Source of the DNA: Datnioides undecimradiatus
Lineage: Eukaryota; Chordata; Actinopteri; Lobotiformes; Datnioididae
Assembly: GCA_008933995.1 (NCBI GenBank)
Contig: WARS01000012.1
Span: 310,001-374,000 of the forward strand
DNA length: 64,000 nt
Reading direction: 5' to 3'
The position numbers and the translations under genes are program-made. The notes under the pieces were generated by a model. It had not been told where the DNA came from, made no database searches, and saw only the letters and a list, made by a program, of their open reading frames with translations. How positions within the stretch are numbered: position 1 is the first letter of the stretch; each line of letters begins with the position of its first letter. Positions 37,641 to 48,832 of this stretch are shown in pieces.

Positions 37641-40600
37641 GTTAAAGGCGGGGGGAAAAAAGAAGCTCTATCAACTCGGAAGGTATGAGCGAGGTCGACC
37701 GAAGCATCACCTCAATGTCGTGGCTGGCTGACCCTAGAGCATTTGGAGAAGTGAAGGTGCAAAGACTGTTTTTGTGTTGTTGGAGTTCAAGCCTGATGTC
37801 CAGCTCAGGGCCTGGGTGACAGCTTGTTGCACCGACTTAGCAGCTTCACTCACGATATGACTGAAGTCTGTGCTTGTTGTGCTTTGATTGCGAACGTCAT
37901 CTAACTCAAACTGAATTACCATCTTTAAAGCTGGCTGTCTGTCTCCAAGTCTGACATTTCTTTTACGTGATTTTGCTCGGGGGAAAAAAAAACAAACTTA
38001 TTTCTTCACCAACACATTTTAAATAATTAGAATTCAACTACATCCTGACCTATGAAAACACAGAAGCCTGCTATGGACTAGATAATAGAGACAGGGAGAT
38101 ATGTAGGGAGAAAAGGGGGCTTTGGCAGCCAGTTAAGCGAGTCAATCCTCAACAGACAAATGCATCCCTTATATAAAACAACAACACGTCTTTGCCCTTG
38201 TCAACAACCCCTTCCTCTGCAGCCTAGGCTTGTGTGTGTGTGTGTGTATCTTTTCCTTTCTGCAAAAAAACGTCCCATCAGCACTCTCTAATGGGCGAGG
38301 TGGAGGAAAAGAGAAAAAGACAGAGATAAAGCAGGAGGGAGAGCAAGACAGAGAGAGAGAGAGAGAGAACGAGAGGTGGCAGTGGTGCTTGTTTGGCTCA
38401 GGAGCAGTAAGTAATGAGGCTGAGGCGCACCCTGTCATTGTCCCAGCAGCAGCCTGTAGCCACACACACACATGCACAGACACACACAAACATTAAAACG
38501 TACCTCCTGCGTCCAAACAAGACACTTCTCTGACATTCAAAACCAAAAGTGAAATAACTTGATAAAAAAAAAAAACCCCAACTGTCATTTAAAAATAAAA
38601 CGTATCCTTTATTTTTCACATTTTCAAACTCCTAAACTCTTGAGTGAGTGTCTGATTATGTGGTCAGTTTGATGAAATTTCAGTCAGCTGATGAAACTTC
38701 CTTTATTACATGTATTCTTACAGCTATGCAGACGTGGAAAGTATAAAGTTACATTTGGAAACCTATTTTTGCTTTTCTTGCTTAAACAAGTGGGCAACTG
38801 ACATTTGCACTCTAGCATTACTACTCTCTGGTCTGGCATCAGTAAGAACTACTGCTAAAAACACCTTCATACAGCAGACTAACACGCTACCCATAATTCA
38901 CTATATGTACCTATAATGTGCATGCATTCACACACACATTCACAGCTGCCCTCATCTCGATATACAAAGTTTAGCTAGGGGTTGCCGTGGGGGCAGATAC
39001 GATTCATGCTTTGGCACTTTGCTCTTTTGCCAGAATAAAAACAGACTGGACATAAAAAGCGCAGAACGCTACCCTGGAGGGGGCAGAAAAGGCCAGGGGT
39101 AGGACCGACCCAGAGGGATGCAGCAATATGGGGTTGGGGAGCGAGGGAGTTGAGCGGGGTGGTAATGATGCCAGGCTGAACAAATTGCAAAGCAAAGGGA
39201 ATGTGTTTAAATGTAGTACATGGAATTATCGTGGCAGCAACATGGAGAGGAGATCAGAGAGAGCGGGATCCACTGGGAGTGATCTGCCACTCTCGGGACA
39301 GGAAAAAAAAAATGAAGCTCGGCTATGGCTACTGAGATGAGTTCAGCTGTAATACAAACTAAAATAGGGCAAACATGCCTTTCACAATGTCACGGACGCT
39401 GAGTATACTCCATTATTATGACGAAAGGCAGAAAAAGAGAAATATCAGTGTGTGGGATGCATTGGATGCATGTTGCATATGATGTTAGGTGTAATGGCAG
39501 AATGTATGCAGCCTGCCACTGGTTCACTGGGTTTACTCTCCTGACCCCTCTATGTTGTGATGAAGCATTTCCTGCGCTTTCTCACCCTAAAAAAGAACAA
39601 AACAACAGATATAAATTGAAAAGAAAAAAAAGCTGTAAAAAAACATCTGAACTGCAATCTGTCCAATCTTTCAGCTTCAATTAAAAAAAAAAATCTAATC
39701 TTTTTGTTCAACTTCATAACACGACTTCAAGAGGGCCCCAAGACTCCGATCCGGCCACAGCTCGCTGATAGTGTTGCATCCCATTAATTATGTGACCTAC
39801 ATATCTCAGTAGTTAATATTCCAGACAGACGGGTAGAAAGAGAGCGTATATATTTGCCAATAATACAGGAGAAAAGCAAAACTTACAGATCTCGGGGCAT
39901 CAAAAGTTCCCTTCTCCAGATGCTTTTCTAGGGCCGTGCACTTTGAGTCTCTTGGCTCATGACATTGATCATATGTGGGTTTATTGGGCCAAGCAGACAA
40001 GGAAACAAGTGTTTGCTATGAATAATGAAGGTATGAATCTCACAGTTTTCCTTTAGGCAAGGATGAGCTGGACTTAATCTTCTTAAGACAATTAGTCATA
40101 TGAATAGACTGAATTTCCATTTCAGTAAAAGATCAACAGAATAACGAGACTCGAGCTGTTGTTCTTAGTTAGCTGTACTATATTTGCACTGGACGTGTCA
40201 CATGTAACTGTATTAAATCAGAGAAATAAACTTGGCCACACATTAAGACAGCTTGTCAGGATGTCTCAGGAAAGGACATGAGTATTTGGGTAACAGCTAC
40301 GGCTGCATTAGCCTGTGAGCTACTGCATCATCCGCACCCCGGCTCATGGGCTGATCTCTTAATCAGTGTCCAGAGTGCGCATGAGTCCTCTTCTGAAGGC
40401 TGAGGCTCTGTCCATCCTGCCTGCCCGTCGCTACTGCCAGTCCCAGCCATGAATATGGAGCTGTTCTGTGGCTGGGAGCTTGCTTATGTTTTCTGTCTGA
40501 TATCTAGGCCCCATTCCCATTTCAAAGGGAGGTCCACCCGGGGCCTTGACTTTTTGATCTGCCTGGCGACTGAGTCGACCACCTGCATGTGGGATCAGCT

Positions 40601-41459
40601 GCCAGCGAGAGCAGACAACCCCTCTGCTTCAAAATATACATCCCCCCCCCCTCTTCGTCCTCCCTGCTTCATTGCCCTTCACTGTGCCCCCTCCTTCCGT
40701 GAAGCTGCCAGGAGCCCCAGTGGTCCTAACTGGGTCTGGAGCTGCATCCCATTCCCAACTGCTCTGACCGCGGTGGGTGAGATGCTTGAGATGTTCAGTA
40801 TAGCAGCAGGAAAGCGCACGCAACAGTCACAGGGCCATTTTGTATTTACGAGAGGCCGCAGTGTCAGTGTGCCATGGAAACAGAGGCCTTATCAAAAGGT
40901 CTGTGGCTTCTCTAATCAGGAATAACGATCCACACTGTGAGCCGTAACGCTTTTCAGGCGCACAAACGTTTATAACTTGAACAAATTGGTGGGCAAAGAA
41001 GACCAATTAGTTTAAAGGAAAGGTGCATTAAACAAATGGTGCATATATAAACCTTTTGCCATCAGAGGTTTCAGCTGCTATCTCTGAGTTTGCACCAGCC
41101 TCAAAGAAGAAAAAAGACCTTGAATGATAAAAGATCTCCATTCCTCGATATTGGTTAATTCAGTCCAACACATCAGTCTTTTGTTTAATGCCAGTGAAGC
41201 AATCAAACATATTAAGTATGGTGTTACTCTGCTGTGCTGGTACTATTTCACATCATATTTACTTAAAGCACAATATTCTGGATGCGACAATAACAAAACA
41301 CTAAAAATCAATGTATTTTGATGAGGAATGCAACAAATCGAAGTTGCTAAAACTCTTAGTTGCCAGGTCTTTTCTTTACTTTACAAGGAGTATGGTGGTG
41401 ACAACAGGCACTACAGTAAACGATAACAGATCATTTGATGATCACAGATACTAATGCAA

Positions 41460-41770
41460 CATTAGATTTGCCTTCCTGCCTCGTAGCGATAGCCGCGCCT
41501 GTCATGCTATAATTAAAACCCGAAGGATTTCAGCAAATTGAATTAAAAATTAACTAAGAGCGGATGCCCTGGATGCCCACCACCGGACCACTGACATCCA
41601 CCAAGCAGATGAGTGAGGCTGACATGAGACAGAGGGTATTTCTGTGAGGCCAGTCGTCAGCCAAGACCCAGCCAATCAACAGCACCTATAGACAGTGTTT
41701 TATACCAATTACCCTCGCCGACAGTGACGAGTTACACCCGTCAGAAATTTGTAAAGATTAATTTTCAAAC
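41460..41770. promoter_or_regulatory. Candidate conserved noncoding element
   Basis: A complex stretch holds CATGCTATAATTAAAACCC, TTGAATTAAAAATTAAC and TTTTATACCAATTACCCTCG. Multiple homeodomain-type cores are interleaved with unique GC-balanced sequence. It lies 2.8 kb downstream of the 44.5 kb exon inside the long intron. Confidence 0.3.
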
Positions 41771-43099
41771 AAAGCAACAGCTATTTGATACGTGTGCGTC
41801 TTCTGAATGTTCCTTACTATAAGTGATATTCACAGAGTCTTTAAGTTAATTGGCTTTCTTGAACCCTGACAGCTAGCTTAATGAGTGTCTAATTGTTTCT
41901 CAGCTGGGGTGATATCCACCAGGCCGCATAAGACACTTCAACAAGAGGTGTGAGTTTAAAAGAAACTACAACAACAGAGAAAAAGGGGACACCACTCGTC
42001 CTGTGGATCACGATACATCCCTCCTCGCCTCTGTTTGAGACTATTTGTCTGACCATGGATCAAGGCCAAAGTGTTGACTGTTCATAATCAACTTAAAATT
42101 GCTGTGGTATTTATGCACATGCTCACTACCGCAGTATAATTGCCAAAAAGCCATATCCCTCTGTGCTATTGCTGTAATATAACTGTCCAAACTGGAGTCG
42201 ATATATGTCGGTGGGTTGATAATCATCTATTAACTTTTGCATGTTTATATCAGTGTAAAATAAAAATCTCATATTATTCGGGCTCTAGTCCAAACCTCTT
42301 GGCATGGACATAAATATGATATTGGCTTTCGAATGTGGCAAATCGCTGCGTTTTACAACCAAAAGATAATTTAACAAAAGATGAAATATTCAGCATCCTG
42401 TGCTACACGAGAGGATCTGTGTCCAGCTCAGGTTCGCATCATGGGTGCAGAGGTTATGATACACAACGGGAGAGGTTTACTTCACTCATCTTTACATATT
42501 CATGGCAGACCTTAAAGCACTGCACGACTTCTATAGCAGAGACAAACAAGTGGAGGATGACAAACCGACCCCCCCCCCCCCCAACTCCAGCAACAGTGTG
42601 AAGAAACCACAATTGCTCGGACGTGGCACACAAATAAACAATTAATCAAGAGGAAGAAAACTGGGGGAGCAAATAATGAAATGAATGGCGAAATGAGGAA
42701 GAATTGCCTAAAAGGGGGATATAGGCGGGGGGGGGGTATCATTGAACCATCCTGAACTCACTTTTCGCTCTCAGTTCTCTATCTCTGGTTATAAATGACT
42801 TCAGATTTGACGTTTCCAGCCCACGAGCTCACAACAAAACACACTTTCTTTTATTCAAACAGCAAAGAAACGGAAAGAAAAAAATGACTTTTTGTTAAAG
42901 AAAGGCAAGGGGGGGGTGGATGTGGGTTGGTGGGGGGGGCTCATCATGCAGAAAGCTGCGGGCGCAGTCAAGAGGCCGCAGCCGGCCCCACTTGGAAGGC
43001 TCCTCATAAATCCTGATTTGAGCAGGAAGGCCAACTAGAGGAGGAGAGGCACGCCAAAGGGGGGCTGGCAAGTATGGGAGGGGGAGGGGGGTGCAGGGG

Positions 43100-43560
43100 T
43101 GGGTGGCAGCTTGCCTCCTAAAATGCTACGTCTGATTAAGTCTTCCCATTAGGTGACAGCTGAACTTTAACATTAATATGATAATATTGAAATAAGTGTG
43201 TTATTTACTTCAGCACCGGTGGGGGGGGGAGCAGAGAGGGAAGGTGGGAGGGAATGATGAATGATTTCTGGACAGCTTTGGGTGACATGCCAGGCGAGCT
43301 GACCCCCCCCTCCCCGCGATCCTCCTCCTCTTCCCGTAATCAGACTTGACAAAATGGAGACATATGCAGAAATATTGGTTACAGTCGGCATCACAGCCCT
43401 CCTCAGGCCTTCCCTCTCTAGTAACTGCCGGCCGCCCTGTGAGCCGCCCTCCAAATTGTCTACGGGCACTGAAGCATCTATTTCAATTGGCACTTCCTTC
43501 CTGGCCCCAGGATTTTACATTTAGTCGGTGTCATTTACATATTACTCTTAATCAAAATCC
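43100..43560. promoter_or_regulatory. Candidate conserved noncoding element near penultimate exon
   Basis: Two blocks flank a G-rich/C-rich interruption. One (43110-43200) has CGTCTGATTAAGTCTTCCC and CATTAATATGATAATATTG. The other (43330-43560) has ATATGCAGAAATATTGG, CATTTACATATTACTC and TTAATCAAAATCC. Intronic position 1 kb from an exon allows a splicing or an enhancer role. Neither is shown. Confidence 0.3.
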
Positions 43561-44531
43561 ACAGTGGGCGACAGGGAGAAAAAAAAAAAAAAAAACACAC
43601 AAGAAAGAGAAAGCGAGAAACAAAACCGTAGCGTCACGGTTCAGGGGTAGGCACACAGGCACTTTATGAAATGGAGATGTGACAAGACATTACGGTGTGC
43701 GCGTGTGCGACTGCGTGCGACTGCGTGCGTTTGTGTGTGTGTGTGTTAGGTGGCGGCTGCATAAGATAATGCAAGGACTATTGAAATATCTGCGTGCGAA
43801 TGCCTGTGTTTGTGTGATTGTTGGGGGCTGCTGCGCGCATGAACCAGCGAGCAAGGGAGACAAAGACGGCGAGCTGGATCTGGGTTATAAGTGCATTTTG
43901 CGGGAAAGGAAAAAACAAAAAAACAAAGAAAACAAAGGCAAAGAGAAGAAAAGAATGGAGACGTGTACAGCGCGCACTTGTCTTTTCCAGTCTTTTTCTG
44001 CAGGATGCTATGCTGCTAGGCAACTCTTCTCTCAGTCTATGCAGGCACTTAACACCAATAACATGTAGCAGGACATACAAACATTCACAGTGTTTGTTAG
44101 TTTAGTTAGATTGTGCGTTCATACAGCGAGTGTCATATTGACGGAACGGCTTCTCAGAAATGACTGAAATCCACAAAGAAAACACATCTTGCTCTTCAGT
44201 AGTTGTTTGATAAATGTAATGTAATAAAACTGAATTAAGCTGACAAAATCAAGTGGTCACAGTTTAACCTGTGATAGGTGATGGGATTATATTATATTCA
44301 TTGATTATATTTGGATGCATCTCAATCTGTGTTCTCTGGAAAAGCAGTGAAATGGAAAGCAATGTGTCCAGCAGCGATATATCATTAAGGCCTAATTATA
44401 AGCGGAAAGGAAAAGATGGATGGTTTTGATCTAATTATAAACTTTATTAGACGGCGGTGACTTGGAGCCGCACAGTTAGAGCACGATACACACAGAGAGG
44501 TGCAGAAACAAGGTCCCTACCTGCCTCTTAC

Positions 44532-44593
44532 CTTCTCAGCATGCCGGTAAGGATGCGAGAGCTCTTCCCCAGGTTGGCGTCTGTTTCTCTCAG
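44532..44593 (-). CDS. vti1a: vti1a penultimate coding exon: end of SNARE helix
   Basis: This 62-bp exon encodes LRETDANLGKSSRILTGMLR plus two bases of the next Arg codon. All 20 complete residues match human Vti1a as I recall it. They form the C-terminal layers of the Qb-SNARE coiled coil, which zippers last and sits next to the membrane. On the minus strand the acceptor is a C-rich tract ending CCCCAG and the donor is AG|GTAAGAGG, both good consensus. The exon starts in phase 0 and ends in phase 2, which joins the preceding exon (...ARER) and the following exon (IIQNR...) without a shift. The exact residue match over a fast-drifting background shows that this is a live exon, not a pseudogene fragment. 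Confidence 0.95.
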
Positions 44594-44859
44594 CTGGGGG
44601 GGCAGAAAGACTGGTTTCAGTTTCCCTTTTGATCCAACAGCTCAACAAAATTCAAAAGAGTTTTAAAATGCCTTCTGATGACAAAATGCACTGCCACAAC
44701 AATTGTCCACCTTTTTAAACCATTACAGAGAAAGACAGAAAGGAAGGTCATGACTTGTTGAAATCTTAAGTAACAAACTGGCACCGATTAATTCTGACAT
44801 ATACGTATATATATATATTTTACCATAATCATTAAGTTGTTGAAACAGTGTTACTACAT

Positions 44860-45080
44860 TAAAGTAAGTGGTACTGTTAGCTTGCGGAAGGCTATACTGG
44901 TGCAGTCTTGTACCACTGGCCTTCAGGCAAAGTACCTTGCTCAAGGGCAAGTCTAGAAGGCCCTCTAAAGTTTGACACTCTCTCCTTCCGCCCAAAGTTG
45001 TTGGTTGCAAGCTAAAGTCAGACACTCTTTGATTAGAATCTTGATTTCTTTTACCTCAAGGTTACTGGTTCACCTGTCTA
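44860..45080. mobile_element. Diverged SINE-like interspersed repeat
   Basis: The segment CAGGCAAAGTACCTTGCTCA followed by AGGGC, then after about 60 bp TTGTTGGTTGCAAGCTAAAG, follows the layout of a repeat common in fish: a 'keep-up-to-the-line' AAGGTACCTTGCTCAAGGGC core, then a 'gaaccagcaaccttcggttacaagcc'-like end. No poly-A tail is clear. The match is from memory of the family and the boundaries are approximate. Confidence 0.45.
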
Positions 45081-47199
45081 GGGACAACTCCCCCGCTAAA
45101 ACCCAGTCTAAACATATTTTTAGATCCCCCTAAAAGAGATGCTACATTTACAGAAATACAAATATTCATTAAATATAGATGTCTGCCTTATAATATTTAG
45201 AAAGAAGTGGGAAAAAACTTGAAGTGCCATGAGCCTTTTCATGATGGAGAGAAATTATTTACACCAGTAGTCAATGGCAGATTCCCACTTAGGCCCGGCT
45301 GGCCTGGTTTTAAAATCGGGTTGCATCACGCAGAGATGCACGCGCAGACTTTCTTCTCCCTAATTCGAGCAAGCACATGCTGCAGGAATTAAAATAAAGT
45401 GTCACATCGTACACTATAGGATACTAATGAGATTATCGTTGCCAGATGGAGCAATGAATTTGCTGGTGTTATCTTACAGGGACACTGACATGCAACAACA
45501 ACTTGCTGTTGTAACGTGAACAAAGATCAGAGGGTTAAAGAGTAGTATGCTAGCTAACGTTAGCCACAAGGGCTAGACTGCAGCAGATGCATCCGTACTA
45601 CACTTGTTTCCATGGTTATGTCTATGCCTGTCACCAATTTGTCCTGCTTGGGAAGCAGAGACGTAATCATCCAGACTTCAAAACCAAAATATCAAACATG
45701 TTTGAAATTATCAGGGTGGTCCCGAAGAGTCTGTGAGCAGTTTGGGAGTTTTAAGGCCGGCTCTGTAAATCCACTGACCACAGTCCCAGACCAGGTTTAT
45801 CCACCGACTGTCATGAGGGGTGAATCGAGGTAAAAGCTGCCTGAATCTCCTGTTTTTCTGAGACAGATATTAGGAGGACATGTCACCCTCACAGCCTTCT
45901 GCTCATCTTTCTGCAAAGCAAACGTGAGAATGGTGTAGGAGAGAGACAGCTCCTTTACTTCTGGCGCATACAGCAAGCACAGGGAGTCCTTGAAGACGCG
46001 GTTGAAATAATGATCATGGCTATTCAGGGCTAATTGCCTTGGATATTTCCCTTTTTCTTGCTCCATCTTCTCTATTCTTTCCTCTCTGCCTTCTTTCCCC
46101 CTCAGGGGTCATAGAGATGTTTTCATTCCACCCTCTTATGAGGTGCAGCGACTTTTGCTGGGAAAAGGAATTGGCAGCATTGCCAACAAGGTGCGAGTGC
46201 GACAGTGGGGGAAAAAAATGCTGACACTGCACTGAGTGAGCTGCCACTAACGTCTACCTGTAGTTGCATTTCTAGAGGATGATGAGGGAGCGTGGGGAAG
46301 AATCTTTGCAGAGGTGCTCTCTGGAGTCAGCAGGGAGTCATTCATCTTTATCTCTCTCTCTGAGATAATAACTGCTTTCCCAATGAAGCCACTCAGTGCG
46401 TTTTCATCAGTGCATTAAGTTGTATTCTATTTCATTTTTAATTCCTCACTTTCATCCAACCTTTCTCTTCTCTGCAACGGTTCCAGCATCGCTCTTTTCC
46501 CTGTTTGTTTTGGCTCATGTTGCAGGCATCTCTCTTGCTTGCAATTCAGCCTGTCTTCCCTCCTCTCCTTTACCGCTTACTTTCTTCCTCTTCCTCCATC
46601 CTTCCTTCCTACCCTCTGGCAGCCTGGGCTGGTGCGATGCAGGTTACGAGAGCCAAGGATACATGTGGTACAGGGTAGGAGGTGGGGGACCTGGGGTTTG
46701 GGCCCTCTGGCAAAGACAACAAGTCCTGCAGTTGCCTGATGTCTGCCTCTGCCCACAGATCTGTCCCCCTAGATACTTCACACTTTCTCCCAAAATACAT
46801 CTCTGAATCACTCCTTCTTTCCATTCCTCTTTCTCTCTCCACAGCCTCTCACCAAATCTCATACTTTCCTCCTTAGCCTGAAATGGAAACCAGCTGAAAT
46901 TTGTAGGGCAGCTGAGTATTTAAAATCAACAGTTTGTCTATTTGCTAATAATGAGAGGAAAATGCTTTCCCTATCTTTTATGTCTTACGTAAAGCTGCAA
47001 AACAGAAGACAGAGCTGAGACATTCTTGGTCTCTTTCTAGAATTAAAATAAATGCTAATTATTTTCTAATGCTAATAGTCTCTGATTCATAGTAGTATAG
47101 TGCCAGAAAGGAGCATTTAGTCAAGAAAAGGGAAGAAGTTCAGCCTTAACAATGAAAAGTGCAAAATGACAAAAGGACAAAGATTACTCATTTATTTCC

Positions 47200-47660
47200 T
47201 CAAGTTAGACAATTAATCCCCTTATACTCAGAGTCTGCGCTCTCAAATGAAACTAAATCAAATTAGCTCCTGCGCTGAGAATGCTTATTATAAGCCCTTA
47301 AATGAATAGTTTAGTTATGGCACTGAGGTTATAGCTTGTTGCGGTGAGTCTGACAGCTAGGTTTCAGTGTCGAGGTGCCCTAAAATTACACGGTGCCTAA
47401 ATTGTGGCTACAGATAGACGCACAAACGGTGCCAGGATCATGGATTTAAGGCGGTGGATGTACATCTATATAATTAATAGAGAAGGGAGAGGACAAGAGT
47501 AGTAATCTGATTATTTGCAAATTCTTCATGTGAGGGACCATGTTCCTACTTTTTGCAGACAAATTACTCACTATTCCCTGAAATTAGGAACGTCTCGCCT
47601 CAAATTAATAATCTGTGCAGTGGAATTACTGATGCACTGATATAAGCTGCAGACTAACTC
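47200..47660. promoter_or_regulatory. Candidate conserved noncoding element
   Basis: A unique, A/T-leaning stretch contains CAAATTAGCTCCTGCGCTG, GCTTATTATAAGCCC (a 15-bp near palindrome), CTCAAATTAATAATCTG and CATCTATATAATTAATAG. Motif density suggests regulatory DNA. It is 1.1 kb downstream of the 48.8 kb exon. Confidence 0.3.
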
Positions 47661-48020
47661 GTAAAGGAGCCGTAAGATGAATGCTTAAATCACATTGTTC
47701 AATCCACTCAGTGGTGCCGGGCTGGGAGCACACTGCTTTGACCCAGCGCTGAAACCTTCCACTGACTTCTGTTTGTACCATAAAAGCAAAACAAAAGGCC
47801 ACACCCCCTGCTGAGCATAGAGGTTCGTGTGTGTGTGTGTGTTTGTGTGCACTTGTTTGTGTTGGTTTGTTCACGTGTTGGCGTTTATGCTAAAACGTTG
47901 CCTCATTCACCTTCCATCTCTTAAATGCAAAAGAGATGTTAACAAGCCCTTCCATCCTCTGTCCTTACATCTTGATTTCTTTTTGCTTTACTTTGGCCCC
48001 ACAAACTGCTTTTAAAGCCC

Positions 48021-48068
48021 TGTGTGTGTGTGTGTGTGTGTGTGTACATGTGGTGGTGGTGGTGGTGT
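48021..48068. repeat. GT then GGT microsatellite
   Basis: (GT)n at 48021-48046 passes into (GGT)n at 48050-48068. It is simple sequence only. Confidence 0.9.
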
Positions 48069-48761
48069 TGGTGGGGGTGGTTCAGCAAAGAAGACTCATG
48101 GGAAGAAGGAGAAAGAGAGAGAGAAAGCAAAAGAAAGAGAGCAGGTACTCTCAGTAGACACCGTGGACCGTTTTGAAAGGAGATGTTTGATTTCCTTTGA
48201 AATCGCCTGCGCGAGGGCCCTCTGCCATGTTGTGGTCTTTAAGCATTCTGCGTTGAGGGTGCCGTCAGGGCTGGGCCCCCTTCCTGTGTTTGGTCTTTTC
48301 TGAGTCTGCCTACCTGTCTGTTTGGCTGGCTGGATGTAAGGAGGGGCAGTGCTCGGGATTGCGGGGCGCTCTCTGAGGGGAAAGTGTGAGGGAGTGAGGG
48401 AAACTGGAGAGGAGTGCTGAGTGGTAAAGGAGGGTGTGCAGGGGAAGGACGGCAGCTGACAAAGTTAAACCCCACTCAGGTGAGAGGGAGAAAACACTAC
48501 AAAACGTAGCCACAAGCAGGATGACTCCACTGCATGTGATGTTAAATAATATGGTCTACATGTTGACTAGAAAGATAATCTTTACATTTAGACTCTGAAG
48601 TGAAACTCATCACTAAAAATATCAGCTTCAATGCAAAAGGTCTACATCTGCTTGTGTGTGTAGACGTGCAGAAGGCGGTGAACGCCGCCGGTGTTGCCAA
48701 CCAGCTGTCTCACAAACACTTGTCAGCAAAGTGTGTGCAGGTGGCGTGCGCGCGCACTCAC

Positions 48762-48832
48762 TCGTTCTCTGGCTCTCTGGATCTTCTCACGGTCACTGTG
48801 CAGGTTGCTGAGAATCTCCTGTCCCACTTGCT
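48762..48832 (-). CDS. vti1a: vti1a internal exon: central SNARE helix
   Basis: This 71-bp exon starts with two bases (AG) that complete a Glu codon. It then encodes QVGQEILSNLHSDREKIQRARER (shown here as 23 codons) and ends in phase 0. Human Vti1a has QIGQEMLENL then SHDREKIQRARER at this place, about 18 of 23 identical from memory. The acceptor is TTCTCTTACAG and the donor is CGA|GTGAGT. The exon covers the middle of the Qb-SNARE motif. Aligning LHSDREKIQR with the SNAP-25 Qb helix (LDEQGEQLDR) puts Asp at the ionic zero layer instead of Gln; this placement is my inference. The neighbouring upstream exon, expected to encode the N-terminal half of the SNARE motif (ERLERSSRRLEAGY-like), was not found in the window. 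Confidence 0.95.

Larger units (their letters stand above)
10758..44531 (-). other. vti1a: vti1a last intron, about 34 kb
   Basis: This is bounded by the donor AG|GTAAGAGG at 44531 and the acceptor CTCTCCGCAG at 10758, phase 2. It separates the SNARE-helix exon from the membrane-anchor exon. It makes up half the window and holds no recognisable nested gene. It contains the microsatellites, MITE, retroposon remnant and candidate conserved elements listed separately. Stretches inside it not listed separately (for example 13.5-14.6, 19.3-21.0, 23.1-26.8, 30.2-37.3 and 37.7-41.4 kb) look like ordinary unique intronic DNA with short chance open frames. 33.1-33.6 kb is more GC-rich than its surroundings, without a known feature. 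Confidence 0.9.
44594..48761 (-). other. vti1a: vti1a intron between the two SNARE-helix exons
   Basis: This 4.2-kb phase-0 intron has donor CGA|GTGAGT at 48761 and acceptor CCCCAG at 44594. It contains a SINE-like repeat (44860-45080), a CNE-like stretch (47200-47660) and GT/GGT repeats (48021-48068). The remainder, including 45.1-47.2 kb, shows no gene or recognised repeat. Confidence 0.92.

Noticed and set aside
40449-40925. 158-codon plus-strand open frame starting at ATG
   Set aside because: No recognisable family, a proline/serine-rich low-complexity middle, and a length within chance for 64 kb in six frames.
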